Shown here: positions 24,348 to 32,345 of the stretch, one piece after another
Layout: each line of letters begins with the position of its first letter
How positions within the stretch are numbered: the first letter of the stretch is position 1
DNA from: Candidatus Eisenbacteria bacterium
GTDB taxonomy: Bacteria > Eisenbacteria > RBG-16-71-46 > JACRLI01
Direction: 5' to 3'
Assembly: GCA_016235265.1 (NCBI GenBank)
Contig: JACRLI010000023.1
Location: 5,316 to 69,315, forward strand
DNA: 64,000 bases
Notes under the pieces: generated by a model
Database searches by the model: none
What the model was told of the DNA's origin: nothing
What the model saw: only the letters and a program-made list of their open reading frames with translations
Position numbers and translations under genes: made by a program

Positions 24348-24768
24348 CTAGCTTGCGGCGAGGGCCTCCAGGGCTTCGCGGGCGCGCTCCAGTGCCTCGG
24401 GCAGCGCCGCCTCCACGGTAGCCGAAAGTCCGAGGCCGGTGTGAATGTTCTCCGGCTCCACGCCCACCACGGTCACGCGCCCCGGGAGGTCTCCCAGGAG
24501 CTCGGCGTAGGCCAGCAGCTGGCCCGCGCCGCCCTCGTGCGCGGTGGGGGCGGTTCGGGCGGCCATGCGCACCGCCTCCACGCCGTTCAGCACGTGCACG
24601 TCGCCGGGCGCGCCGCCGGCGGCCACGGCGTCCAGAATGAGCAGGGCCCGGCGCCCCTCGATTCTGCCGAGGAGGGCCAGGCCCTGCGTGCCTCTCCAGC
24701 AGGCGCAGTCCAACGCCGTCGTCGCTCAGCAGCGGGTTTCCGAGCCCCAGGACCAGCAGGGGCGGCAC
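24348..24768 (-). pseudogene. Hydrogenase maturation protease, frameshifted (HyaD/HupD family)
   Basis: The protease that trims the large subunit C-terminus is split over two frames. A GTG at 24768 with AGGGAG ahead starts LLVLGLGNPLLSDDGVGLRLLER in frame one; from about 24692 homology continues in another frame as GTQGLALLGRIEGRRALLIL, then 'AHEGGAGQLLAYAELLGD' and 'VGVEPENIHTGLGLS'. Compared with E. coli HyaD/HybD, about 14-15 residues plus the frame are lost between the two parts. Either the gene is dead, or this is an assembly or sequencing error; the rest is well conserved, which favours an error or a very recent lesion. Confidence 0.75.
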
Positions 24769-24778
24769 GTGCCGCTCC

Positions 24779-25513
24779 CTAGCTGAGCCAGCGCTCGTGG
24801 TCAATGTCTCCCTCGCGGTAGAACTTCTCGCCGGACACGATGCTCGTCACCAGCCCGTTCTTGAACTGCAGTCCGTCGTAGAACACGATGTAGATGTGGA
24901 TGATGGTGAAGAACAGGAACATCCACGCCGTCAGGTGATGCCACATGTGCACCTGGAACGAGCCGCCCAGCATGGGGATGACCCAGCCGAACAGCCTGCC
25001 GTAGAACCCCTCGGGGTTGTGCTCGGAGAAGAGCGCAAACCCCAGGAAGATCTGCACCCAGCCGCACAGGATCACGAACACGGTGTAGACCACGCCACCC
25101 AGCGCGTTGTGCCCGATGTGCACGTGGCCGCGCTCCAGCCGCAGGTAGTCGCGCACCTGGCGGAACAGGTCGTTCCACCAGCGGCGGCTCCACACGAACG
25201 GGAAGCCCGACCGGGCGTAGTTGTTCCCCATCCAGAACCACACGATCCGCCACAGGAAGTTCACCGCGAAGATGAAGGCGAACAGAAAGTGCACCTTCCG
25301 CACGGTGCCCATCACGAAGTGCTGCCACGCCTCGCCCGCGGGCGCCAGGAAGGGGCTGGCGATGTAGAGCCCCGTCGAGAACAACACCGCGATGCTGAGC
25401 GCGTTCACCCAGTGGAAGATCCGGATCGGCCACTCCCACACGTACCTCCGGCGGAAGTACTGCGAGGGGTTGGCCGCCACGTCCCCGGCGTGGATGCGGC
25501 CGATGGTGCTCAT
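24779..25513 (-). CDS. Ni/Fe-hydrogenase b-type cytochrome subunit
   Basis: 244 residues with four hydrophobic helices. It anchors the periplasmic hydrogenase dimer and passes electrons to quinone through two b hemes. EWPIRIFHWVNALSIAVLF carries the first heme His, then VRKVHFLFAFIFAVNFLWR, WVQIFLGFALF and HMWHHLTAWMFLFFTIIHIY with further His ligands as in HyaC/HupC. It is encoded 9 nt after the large subunit. The stop TAG runs directly into the protease ribosome site, consistent with one long transcript. Confidence 0.92.
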   Translation of the reverse strand: MSTIGRIHAGDVAANPSQYFRRRYVWEWPIRIFHWVNALSIAVLFSTGLYIASPFLAPAGEAWQHFVMGTVRKVHFLFAFIFAVNFLWRIVWFWMGNNYARSGFPFVWSRRWWNDLFRQVRDYLRLERGHVHIGHNALGGVVYTVFVILCGWVQIFLGFALFSEHNPEGFYGRLFGWVIPMLGGSFQVHMWHHLTAWMFLFFTIIHIYIVFYDGLQFKNGLVTSIVSGEKFYREGDIDHERWLS

Positions 25514-25522
25514 GGCCGCCTC

Positions 25523-27244
25523 CTAGCGCACCACGATCTCGGCCAGGACGTTGCCGTCGGGGCCGAGAACGTGGGATGCGCACGCCAGGCACGGGTCGAA
25601 CGAGTGGATGGTCCTCAAGATCTCCACCGGCTGTTTCGGGTTCGCCATCGGCGTGCCCACCAGCGCGGCCTCGTACGCGCCGCGCTGGCCCTTGGCGTCC
25701 TTGGGGGAGGCGTTCCAGGTGGACGGCACCACGATCTGGTAGGACTCGATCTTCTGGTCCTTGATCCGCACCCAGTGGCCCAGCGCCCCGCGCGGCGCCT
25801 CGGTGAACCCGAACCCCTTGCACTCCTTCGGCCAGGTGTCCGGCTCCCACTTCGAGGTGTCCGCGGTGGACGTGTTGCCGGCCTTCAGGTGCTCCACCAG
25901 GTGGTCGTACTCCTCCACCAGCCAGCGCACCGCCAGGCGCGTCTCCAGGCCCCGTGCGGCGGTGCGGCCCAGCGTGGAGAACAGCGCGGTGGCGGGCACC
26001 TTCAGCGCGGCCAGCGCCTCGGTGACCACCGCCTTGTAGTCCTCGCGTCCGCTGGCGAACCCCACCAGCATCCGCGCCAGCGGCCCGACTTCCATGGCGT
26101 GGCCCTTCCAGCGGGGCGCTTTGAGCCACGAATAGCCGGCGTTGCCGTCCAGGTTCTGGTAGGGCGGCTTGGGGCCGGTGTAGTGGGCCTCGGTGTGGCC
26201 CTCGTACGGATGCAACGCGGCCTTGCCGGCGGGGTACTTGTACCAGGAGTGCGCGATCTCTTCCAGCACCTCGTCGGGTGCCGTGGGATCCACCGGCAGC
26301 ACCTCGTTGAGGTTCTTGTTCAGGATCACGCCACGCGGCATGCGGAACTTGGACGGGTCCTTGATGCCGTTCTGCGGCACGTCCCCGTAGACCATGTAGT
26401 TGCCGAGGCCGCCGCCGTAGGTGGTCCACTCGGGGTAGAACGAGGCCACCGCGAGCAGGTCGGGCAGGTACATGCCCTCCACCACGCGCACGGCCTCCTG
26501 AATCAGCCCCTTCACCATGTTCAGGCGCTCGATGTTGATGGCGTTGTCGCTTTGTAGATCAATCGCGCACGCCATGCCGCCCACCAGGTAGTTGGGGTGG
26601 GGGTTCTTGCCGCCGAAGATGGTGTGGATCTTGATGATTTCCTTCTGCCACTTGAGCGCTTCCAGGTAGTGTGCGACCGCCATGAGGTTGGCCTCGGGCG
26701 GCAGCTTGTACGCCGGGTGGCCCCAGTACGCGTTCTGGAACAGCCCCAGCTGCCCGGACTCCACGAACTTCTTCAGTGTTCCCGCGACGTCGCGGTAGTA
26801 GCCGGGCGTGGCGTTGGGCCAGGAGGGCGACACCGCCTGCGCCAGCTCGGCGGTCTTCGCCGGGTCCGCCTTGAGCGCGGAGACGATGTCCACCCAGTCC
26901 AGCGCGTGCAGGTGGTAGAAGTGGATCACGTGGTCCTGCACGTACTGCGTGAGGAACATGATGTTGCGGATGATCTCGGCCGTCTGCGGGACCTTGATGC
27001 CCAGCGCGTCCTCCACCGAGCGCACCGAGGCCAGCGCGTGCACCGTGGTGCACACGCCGCAGATGCGCTCGCAGAACGCCCAGGCGTCGCGCGGGTCGCG
27101 GCCCTCGAGGATCAGCTCGATCCCGCGCCACATGGTGCCGCAGGACATCGCCTCCTCGATGCGGTTGTTCCCGTCCAGCATCGCTTCGACGCGGAGGTGG
27201 CCCTCGATGCGCGTGATCGGATCAACAACGATGGTCTGCGCCAT
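25523..27244 (-). CDS. [NiFe] uptake hydrogenase large subunit
   Basis: 573 residues. Catalytic subunit of a group 1 membrane-bound hydrogenase oxidising H2 at the NiFe site. The L1 motif is ERICGVCTTVHA (Cys62, Cys65) and the L2 motif DPCLACASH (Cys552, Cys555, His558). After His558 there are 15 residues (VLGPDGNVLAEIVVR) that the maturation protease must remove, so the broken protease gene downstream matters. ATG 27244 starts MAQTIVVDPITRIEGHLR, the family N-terminus. It lies 9 nt after the small subunit. Confidence 0.96.
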   Translation of the reverse strand: MAQTIVVDPITRIEGHLRVEAMLDGNNRIEEAMSCGTMWRGIELILEGRDPRDAWAFCERICGVCTTVHALASVRSVEDALGIKVPQTAEIIRNIMFLTQYVQDHVIHFYHLHALDWVDIVSALKADPAKTAELAQAVSPSWPNATPGYYRDVAGTLKKFVESGQLGLFQNAYWGHPAYKLPPEANLMAVAHYLEALKWQKEIIKIHTIFGGKNPHPNYLVGGMACAIDLQSDNAINIERLNMVKGLIQEAVRVVEGMYLPDLLAVASFYPEWTTYGGGLGNYMVYGDVPQNGIKDPSKFRMPRGVILNKNLNEVLPVDPTAPDEVLEEIAHSWYKYPAGKAALHPYEGHTEAHYTGPKPPYQNLDGNAGYSWLKAPRWKGHAMEVGPLARMLVGFASGREDYKAVVTEALAALKVPATALFSTLGRTAARGLETRLAVRWLVEEYDHLVEHLKAGNTSTADTSKWEPDTWPKECKGFGFTEAPRGALGHWVRIKDQKIESYQIVVPSTWNASPKDAKGQRGAYEAALVGTPMANPKQPVEILRTIHSFDPCLACASHVLGPDGNVLAEIVVR

Positions 27245-27253
27245 GGCCGCCCC

Positions 27254-28384
27254 CTACTCCTTGGTCCCGGAGCCGCCGGAGTCGGGCGTGCTTGCGGCCG
27301 CGCCCCCCTTCGACTTCTCCAGGCCCCTCTTGGTCGCAAACGATGCGAGGTGCGCGGCCACGCCGACGCCCGCCGCCGTGGCGAGGATCTTGCCCACCGT
27401 CTCCGGGGTGGCCTCGATGCCCGGGACCGGGATGCCGGTCACGCGCTTGTAGAACGGGCCGTTGTCCCAGAAATCGTTCTCCGAGCAACCGATGCACCCG
27501 TGGCCCGAACCCACCGGCCACGACACCCCGTTGTTCCACTTGAACGTGGAGCACGAGTTGTAGGTTGTCGGCCCGCGGCAGCCCATCTTGTAGAGGCACC
27601 AGCCCTTCTTGGCCGCGTCGTCGTCCCAGGTTTCCACGAACTGGCCCGCGTCGAAGAAGGAGCGCCGGTAGCACTTGTCGTGGAGGCGGGTGCCATAGAA
27701 CATCTTCGGCCGCCCCTGGCGGTCGAGGTCCGGCAGGCGGCCGAAGGTGAGCACGTAGGTGAGCACCCCGGTCATGACTTCCGCGATCGGCGGGCAGCCC
27801 GGCACGCGGATGATGGGCTTGCCGCTGATCAGCTCGTGGATGGGTTTGGCGCCGGTGGGGTTCGGGTGCGCCGCCTGCACGCAGCCGTTCGAGGCGCACG
27901 AGCCCCACGCCACCACGGCGTAGGCGTCCCTGGCGGTCTCTTCCAGGATGCTCTGGAAGGTCTGGCCGCCCACGGTGCAGTACACGCCGCCGTCCTTGGT
28001 GGGGGCGTTGCCTTCCACCGCCAGGATGTACTTGCCGGCGTACTCCTGCATGATGCGCTTGCGGATCTCCTCGACCTGGAAACCCGCCGCGGCCTGCAGC
28101 GTGTCGTCATAGTCGAGCGAGACCATGTTGAGCACCACGTCCTGTGCGATCGGGTGCGACGAGCGGATGAACGACTCGCTGCAGCAGGTGCACTCCAGTC
28201 CGTGGAGCCACAGCACCGGGATGCGCGGCTTGTTCTCCAGTGCCTCGACGACGCGCGGGACCATCGTGGATTCGAGCCCGAGCATCGCGGCCGTGAGGGT
28301 GCAGAACTTGAGGAAGCTTCTGCGATCAACACCGTGGAGTTGCAGGATGTCATAGGTCGAGGGCGGGTGACGAAGTTCAACCAT
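27254..28384 (-). CDS. [NiFe] uptake hydrogenase small subunit, Tat-exported
   Basis: 376 residues. Carries the Fe-S clusters linking NiFe to cytochrome b. The Tat signal is [16 protein letters not shown] (Arg21-Arg22). Proximal cluster ligands are ECTCCSES and GSCASNGCV plus PGCPP; the medial and distal region has [18 protein letters not shown]-terminal hydrophobic helix ([16 protein letters not shown]) anchors it in the membrane. ATG 28384 has a GGGAG site and gives the Tat motif at the normal position; a longer frame upstream lacks this. It is the first gene of a seven-gene minus-strand operon. Confidence 0.95.
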   Translation of the reverse strand: MVELRHPPSTYDILQLHGVDRRSFLKFCTLTAAMLGLESTMVPRVVEALENKPRIPVLWLHGLECTCCSESFIRSSHPIAQDVVLNMVSLDYDDTLQAAAGFQVEEIRKRIMQEYAGKYILAVEGNAPTKDGGVYCTVGGQTFQSILEETARDAYAVVAWGSCASNGCVQAAHPNPTGAKPIHELISGKPIIRVPGCPPIAEVMTGVLTYVLTFGRLPDLDRQGRPKMFYGTRLHDKCYRRSFFDAGQFVETWDDDAAKKGWCLYKMGCRGPTTYNSCSTFKWNNGVSWPVGSGHGCIGCSENDFWDNGPFYKRVTGIPVPGIEATPETVGKILATAAGVGVAAHLASFATKRGLEKSKGGAAASTPDSGGSGTKE

Positions 28385-28491
28385 GGTCGTCTCCCATCGG
28401 TCCGGGTGGTGGGGGAAGCGTCCACTGCTGGCGAGGAGATTAGACCGAGCGGAAGTTGGACTCCAAGAGAAACCTTGTGAAATCACGCTGA

Positions 28492-28521
28492 GGTATACCG
28501 AAGTAGTATTGATGCCAGCAA
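28492..28521 (-). promoter_or_regulatory. Possible promoter of the hydrogenase operon
   Basis: On the minus strand, TTGCTG (28516-28521), an 18-nt spacer and TATACC (28492-28497) lie about 110 nt ahead of the small subunit start. The whole gap is less GC-rich than the genes. No sigma54 -24/-12 pair is evident. Confidence 0.3.
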
Positions 28522-28549
28522 CTGAAAGAGGGCGGCTCGCGCCGCCCTC
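28521..28549 (-). terminator. Terminator of the minus-strand 118-residue protein gene
   Basis: GAGGGCGGC / GCCGCCCTC, a perfect 9-bp stem with a TCGC loop at 28528-28549. Read on the minus strand it is followed by TTTCAGTT, so it ends the gene at 28605-28961 and insulates the hydrogenase promoter just beyond. Confidence 0.75.
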
Positions 28550-28604
28550 CCGTGTCTCCGTCGTGATGCGGCCCGCTCAGCTTCCCGCGGGGCGCGCCGC
28601 CGTC

Positions 28605-28961
28605 TCAGCCCTTGATGATCACGCTCGGGTCCACGGGCAGTAGCGCGCCCGTCACCGGTTCGATGAGCCACATCTGGTACACGTAGGGCTCCTTCCGCGC
28701 GGCGGCCTTCAGTGGCACGCCGGAGCCTACGCTGTCGCCCTGCTCGACGTGGAAGATGTAACGGCCCGCGTGCCACGGCGAGTCCTTTCGAGAGAAGTGA
28801 ATCACCAGGTCACCGTCCGTGGCCTCCCACAGCAGTTCCTGGCGCTTGCCGTAGCAGATTTCGACGCGCTTCTGGTCCGTGACGGCCTTCACGCGGCCGC
28901 CCCGGCGGGCGCGCCGCACCTTGATGCGGACCGGCTTGATTCTGCGTTCGGGCTTCTTCAC
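28605..28961 (-). CDS. Hypothetical protein, basic N-terminus
   Basis: 118 residues, GTG start with an AGGAGG site five bases ahead, so translation is well supported. The first 30 residues are highly basic (KKPERRIKPVRIKVRRARRG), and the rest looks like a small beta-rich domain (VEICYGKRQELLWEATDGDL, HAGRYIFHVEQGD). I recognise no family. It sits alone with its own terminator, 78 nt after the kinase gene, which could share the transcript. A nucleic-acid-binding role is conceivable from charge only. Confidence 0.6.
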   Translation of the reverse strand: MKKPERRIKPVRIKVRRARRGGRVKAVTDQKRVEICYGKRQELLWEATDGDLVIHFSRKDSPWHAGRYIFHVEQGDSVGSGVPLKAAARKEPYVYQMWLIEPVTGALLPVDPSVIIKG

Positions 28962-29039
28962 TGCGACCTCCTGGTTGGGGGCGATTTGAGAAGCTACCGC
29001 GAGAAGCCACCGCGCAACTGCGGCGCGGCCACTGCGCGG

Positions 29040-31580
29040 CTACTTCGCCGGTTCCTGCAAACGCCGTATCGCTTCCTGGTAGGCCGGCTCGCGGCGCAGC
29101 GTGGCCAGCTCCGGGTCGTGCTCGAACTCGGCCGCGCGGTAGCCGCGGCGAAGTGCTTCCGCCAGGGCTTCCAGCGCCGCCTGCCGACGGCCGGCCAGGT
29201 GATGCACGCGCACCGAGCGGGCCATCAGGTCAAGGTTGTCGGGGTCCAGCTTGCGCGCGCGCGAGAGCGCCTGGTCGGCCTCCTCGAGGCGGCCCCGCTT
29301 GGCCAGCCATTCGGCGAGCGGGCCCAGGTCCGCCACGCTGCGCGGGTTCACGCGCAGCACGCCCCGCGTGAGATCAATGGCCCGCTCGTAGGCCGCCGCC
29401 GCGCGCTCCTGCTGGCCGGTGGTCCAGCGGCAGGCGTCGGCGAGGTTGCCCCAGGTCATGGGCTCCTCGGGGCCCAGGGCCACCCCGCGCTCGAACATCT
29501 CCACCGCCTCCGCGAACCGGCCCATGTAGAAGAGCACCGTGCCCAGGCTGCTGTAGGCGGGCGCGTCCGGGTGGATCTCCAGGGAGCGGCGGAAGCACGC
29601 GATGGCCTTCTCGTACTCGCCCATGTGGAAGTAGGCGGCGCCCAGGTTGGTGTGGCCGCGGGTGTTGTCGGGCACCAGCTCGATCACCCGCTGCCACGCC
29701 TCCGCGGCCTGCTCGTAGGCGCCGCGCAGCAGGCGGGAGAGGCCCAGCACGTTGTGCGCCTGCCAGAAGGTGGGGCGCAGCGCCAGGGCGCGCCGGCACG
29801 CCGCCTCCGCCAGGTCGTAGCCGCCGGTGTCGGCGTAGGTGCGGGCGAGACCCAGCAGGGCATCTACGTTTTCCGGGTCGGCCTTCAGCGCGCGGCGGAA
29901 GTCGCGCACCGCCTGGGTCATCCGACCGGTCACGCGGTTCAAATTGCCCCGGGTCACCAGCACCTCCGGGGCGGAAGCGTGGCTCTCCAGCGCCCGGCCG
30001 CACGCCTGCGTGGCGCGCCGGGCCCATACGGGGGAACGCGTGATCTCGTACTTGTGCAGGCAGGCGCGGCCCAGCGCGGCGTTCACCTCGCCGTCGCCTT
30101 CGCCGGCCTCGAGCAGGTTCTCGAGGAGTGCGATGGCGCCGTCCACCGAGGCCTCGTGCTCGGGCCTTTGGAGATACCCCAGTGCCTGCAGATAGCGCTC
30201 GCGGGCCTCGGTGCGCCACAGGCCCGAGGCGGCGGTGGCCGTCTGGTGCAGGGCGTCCGAGCCCACTTCGATGCGCAGCGACTTGAGCACGCTTTCCGCC
30301 AGCCGGTCCTCGAGGCCAAAGAGGTCCGTGGCGGCGCCGTCCACGGTGTCGGCGGCCATCTGCAGGCCGAGGGCTGCGTCCACAAGGTTGTAGGTGACGC
30401 GCACCTGCGCCCCCGCGCGGCGCACCGAGCCCGAGAGCACCATCGCCGCACCCAGCTCGCGGGCCACCCGGCGCAGGTCCAGGTCGGGGGAGGGCGTCAC
30501 GCCGGCGCCCGAGGGCGGGATCACCTGCAGGCCGCGCAGGCGCGAGAGACGGGCCCCCACGGTCTCGGCCACGCCCTGCGCGAAGGCGCGCGAGGCGGCG
30601 TCGGGCTCCTGCGTGCCGCCGAGGTCCCGGAAGGGGAGCACGGCGAGGCAGCGGGGCGTGGACTTGGGCTCGGTCTTGCGGGCGGCGCCGCGCGCGGCGG
30701 CCCTCTTGCGGGAGGGCTTCGCGGGCGCACCCGGCGCGGGCATGGCGGCGGTGGGCACTTCCCCCGTGGCGGGCACGGGAACGGCGCGCAGCTCGCGCGC
30801 CAGCTCTGCCGCGCTGCCCGGGCGGTGCTCCGGGTTCTTCGCCAGCAGGCGCAGCACCAGTGCATCGAGCGCGGCGGGAATGCCGGAGGCGCGCTTTCCG
30901 GGCGGAACCGGCGGCTCGTGCACCGCGGAGTAGAGCACCGCCTCGGCGCGCTCGCCGGTGAAGGGCAACGTGCCGGTGAGCGCTTCGTAGAGCACCACGC
31001 CCAGGCCGTAGAGGTCGCTGCGCGCGTCCGCCGCGCCGCCCTGTGCCACCTCGGGCGCCATGTAGGCCACCGTGCCCATGAGCGTGTGCGAGCTGGTGAG
31101 GCGGGTGGCCTCGGAGGGCAGCGCCAGGCCGAAGTCCAGCACCACCACTCGCCCGTCGCGGGCCACCATGATGTTGCGCCCGGTGACGTCGCGGTGGATC
31201 ACGCCGCGCCCGTGGGCATGGGCCAGCGCCTCGGCGGCGGCCACGGCGATGCGGATGGCTTCGATGGGAGGGATGGGGTGGCGCGCGGCGAGCGCGCTCA
31301 CGGTCTCGCCCTCGATGCAGGCGAGGGCGATGTAGAAGAGGCCCTCGTGCTCGCCGGCGTCGAACACCGCGGCGATGCCGGGGTGCTCCAGGGCGGAGGC
31401 CACCTGGGCCTCGCGCAGGAAGCGCTGGCGGGCCTCGGGGGAGCCGGCCAGCTCCGGGGGCAGGAACTTCAGGGCGACCAGACGGGCCAGCACCGGGTCC
31501 TCGGCCTTCCAGACCGTGCCCATGCCGCCCTGACCCAGCTTTTCGAGGATGCGATAACGGCCAATCGTGCGCCCGATCAT
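29040..31580 (-). CDS. Ser/Thr protein kinase with TolB-like and TPR domains
   Basis: 846 residues. The kinase (residues ~8-265) has GQGGMGTVWKA (P-loop), VALKF (Lys), VIHRDVTGRNIMV (catalytic loop; the usual Lys after D is replaced by T) and VLDFGLA. A TolB/FlgO-like domain follows (LAVLPFRDLGGTQEPDAAS, then 'LRGLQVIPPSGAGV', ~300-420), and then about ten TPR-like repeats to the end. There is no transmembrane helix. This architecture, common in soil bacteria, suggests a kinase whose TPR part binds partners; substrates are unknown. ATG 31580 begins MIGRTIGRYRILEKLG. It is divergent from the regulator cluster. Confidence 0.9.
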   Translation of the reverse strand: MIGRTIGRYRILEKLGQGGMGTVWKAEDPVLARLVALKFLPPELAGSPEARQRFLREAQVASALEHPGIAAVFDAGEHEGLFYIALACIEGETVSALAARHPIPPIEAIRIAVAAAEALAHAHGRGVIHRDVTGRNIMVARDGRVVVLDFGLALPSEATRLTSSHTLMGTVAYMAPEVAQGGAADARSDLYGLGVVLYEALTGTLPFTGERAEAVLYSAVHEPPVPPGKRASGIPAALDALVLRLLAKNPEHRPGSAAELARELRAVPVPATGEVPTAAMPAPGAPAKPSRKRAAARGAARKTEPKSTPRCLAVLPFRDLGGTQEPDAASRAFAQGVAETVGARLSRLRGLQVIPPSGAGVTPSPDLDLRRVARELGAAMVLSGSVRRAGAQVRVTYNLVDAALGLQMAADTVDGAATDLFGLEDRLAESVLKSLRIEVGSDALHQTATAASGLWRTEARERYLQALGYLQRPEHEASVDGAIALLENLLEAGEGDGEVNAALGRACLHKYEITRSPVWARRATQACGRALESHASAPEVLVTRGNLNRVTGRMTQAVRDFRRALKADPENVDALLGLARTYADTGGYDLAEAACRRALALRPTFWQAHNVLGLSRLLRGAYEQAAEAWQRVIELVPDNTRGHTNLGAAYFHMGEYEKAIACFRRSLEIHPDAPAYSSLGTVLFYMGRFAEAVEMFERGVALGPEEPMTWGNLADACRWTTGQQERAAAAYERAIDLTRGVLRVNPRSVADLGPLAEWLAKRGRLEEADQALSRARKLDPDNLDLMARSVRVHHLAGRRQAALEALAEALRRGYRAAEFEHDPELATLRREPAYQEAIRRLQEPAK

Positions 31581-31728
31581 TGGCTCCTCGAGCGGGAGGG
31601 GGAGGTCTGCCGGCCGAGAGGTTCGGCGGAGGCTCCCCGGGGCTGTGGAAAGATGATACAGCAGGTGCCGGAGGGAGTGTTGGAATCAAGCGGCCAGCGG
31701 TGGCTGGCCGGCTCCGGCAGGCCGTTTA

Positions 31729-31757
31729 TTGACAATGCGGGGACGGTCTCATAATAT
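31729..31757 (+). promoter_or_regulatory. Strong sigma70 promoter upstream of leader protein and TPR regulator
   Basis: TTGACA (31729-31734), exactly 17 nt, then TAATAT (31752-31757). This is the best promoter match in the window. It points to the small secreted-type protein and the TPR-sigma54 regulator, and lies in the 230-nt gap opposite the kinase gene. Confidence 0.75.
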
Positions 31758-31810
31758 CGTGGGCAAGTTTGCAGTTCGTTGGCCTGAGTTCGGCTCTCAA
31801 GGAGGCGCCG

Positions 31811-32341
31811 ATGACCCCCTCTTCCAGGCGACGTGACGGCGCGTTCCGGCTGCCTCTTGGGTGGCTGGGGGGCGCTGTTTTGCGTTTGGGGGTGGGTGAG
31901 CGGGGATCTGGGGGGCTCGAATACCAGCTGGTCCGAGGCTCCCGAACTCCTCAGACGGGGGGCCACTCCAGGCGGACTCTGTGGCCGGGCTTCCCTCGGC
32001 TTCGCGCGTGCGCGCTCGTGTTGGGGCTGGCGCTGCTGGCAAGCCCCCCCACTGCAGTAATTGCACAGCAGTATTTGCCGGCGCCCACGCCCTCCACCGG
32101 GCCTGGGCGGATTCATATGCCGGGGGACGGGCCGGTGGCGGGCGACCCGGATGAGCCCACTGGTGGGCCTATGATCGGGGGTTGCCTACCGGCAGATTCA
32201 AGTCGGGTGATAGGGAACACCGGTGTGAGTGGCTCCGCAGGCGCCAGGAGGGCCGCTCTGCAACATCGTTCTCATCGGATGCTCGGCTGGCACACTGGCA
32301 TCCAGTTGTACTTGCTCACTATGGAGTTATTGGGACGATAA
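31811..32341 (+). CDS. Small secreted-type Pro/Gly-rich protein
   Basis: 176 residues, no recognised family. Translation is supported by AAGGAGG five bases before ATG 31811 and the strong promoter 54 nt upstream. A hydrophobic segment near residues 70-90 (RACALVLGLALLASPPTAV) ends in IAQQ, like a signal peptidase site, and is followed by a Pro/Gly/Asp-rich stretch (QQYLPAPTPSTGPGRIHMP, then DPDEPTGG). The long region before the hydrophobic part is odd for a signal peptide. Its stop lies 4 nt before the TPR regulator start, so the two are probably translationally coupled. Confidence 0.5.
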   Translation: MTPSSRRRDGAFRLPLGWLGGAVLRLGVGERGSGGLEYQLVRGSRTPQTGGHSRRTLWPGFPRLRACALVLGLALLASPPTAVIAQQYLPAPTPSTGPGRIHMPGDGPVAGDPDEPTGGPMIGGCLPADSSRVIGNTGVSGSAGARRAALQHRSHRMLGWHTGIQLYLLTMELLGR

Positions 32342-32345
32342 CATC

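Noticed and set aside
28985..29035. Inverted CCGCGCA...TGCGCGG near the kinase stop as a terminator
   Set aside because: Long loop, weak stem and no T-run on the minus strand; not convincing.
32289..32315. TGGCAC/TGGCAT sequences that look like sigma54 -24 elements before the TPR regulator
   Set aside because: No GC at the -12 position with correct spacing, and a much better sigma70 promoter is present upstream.
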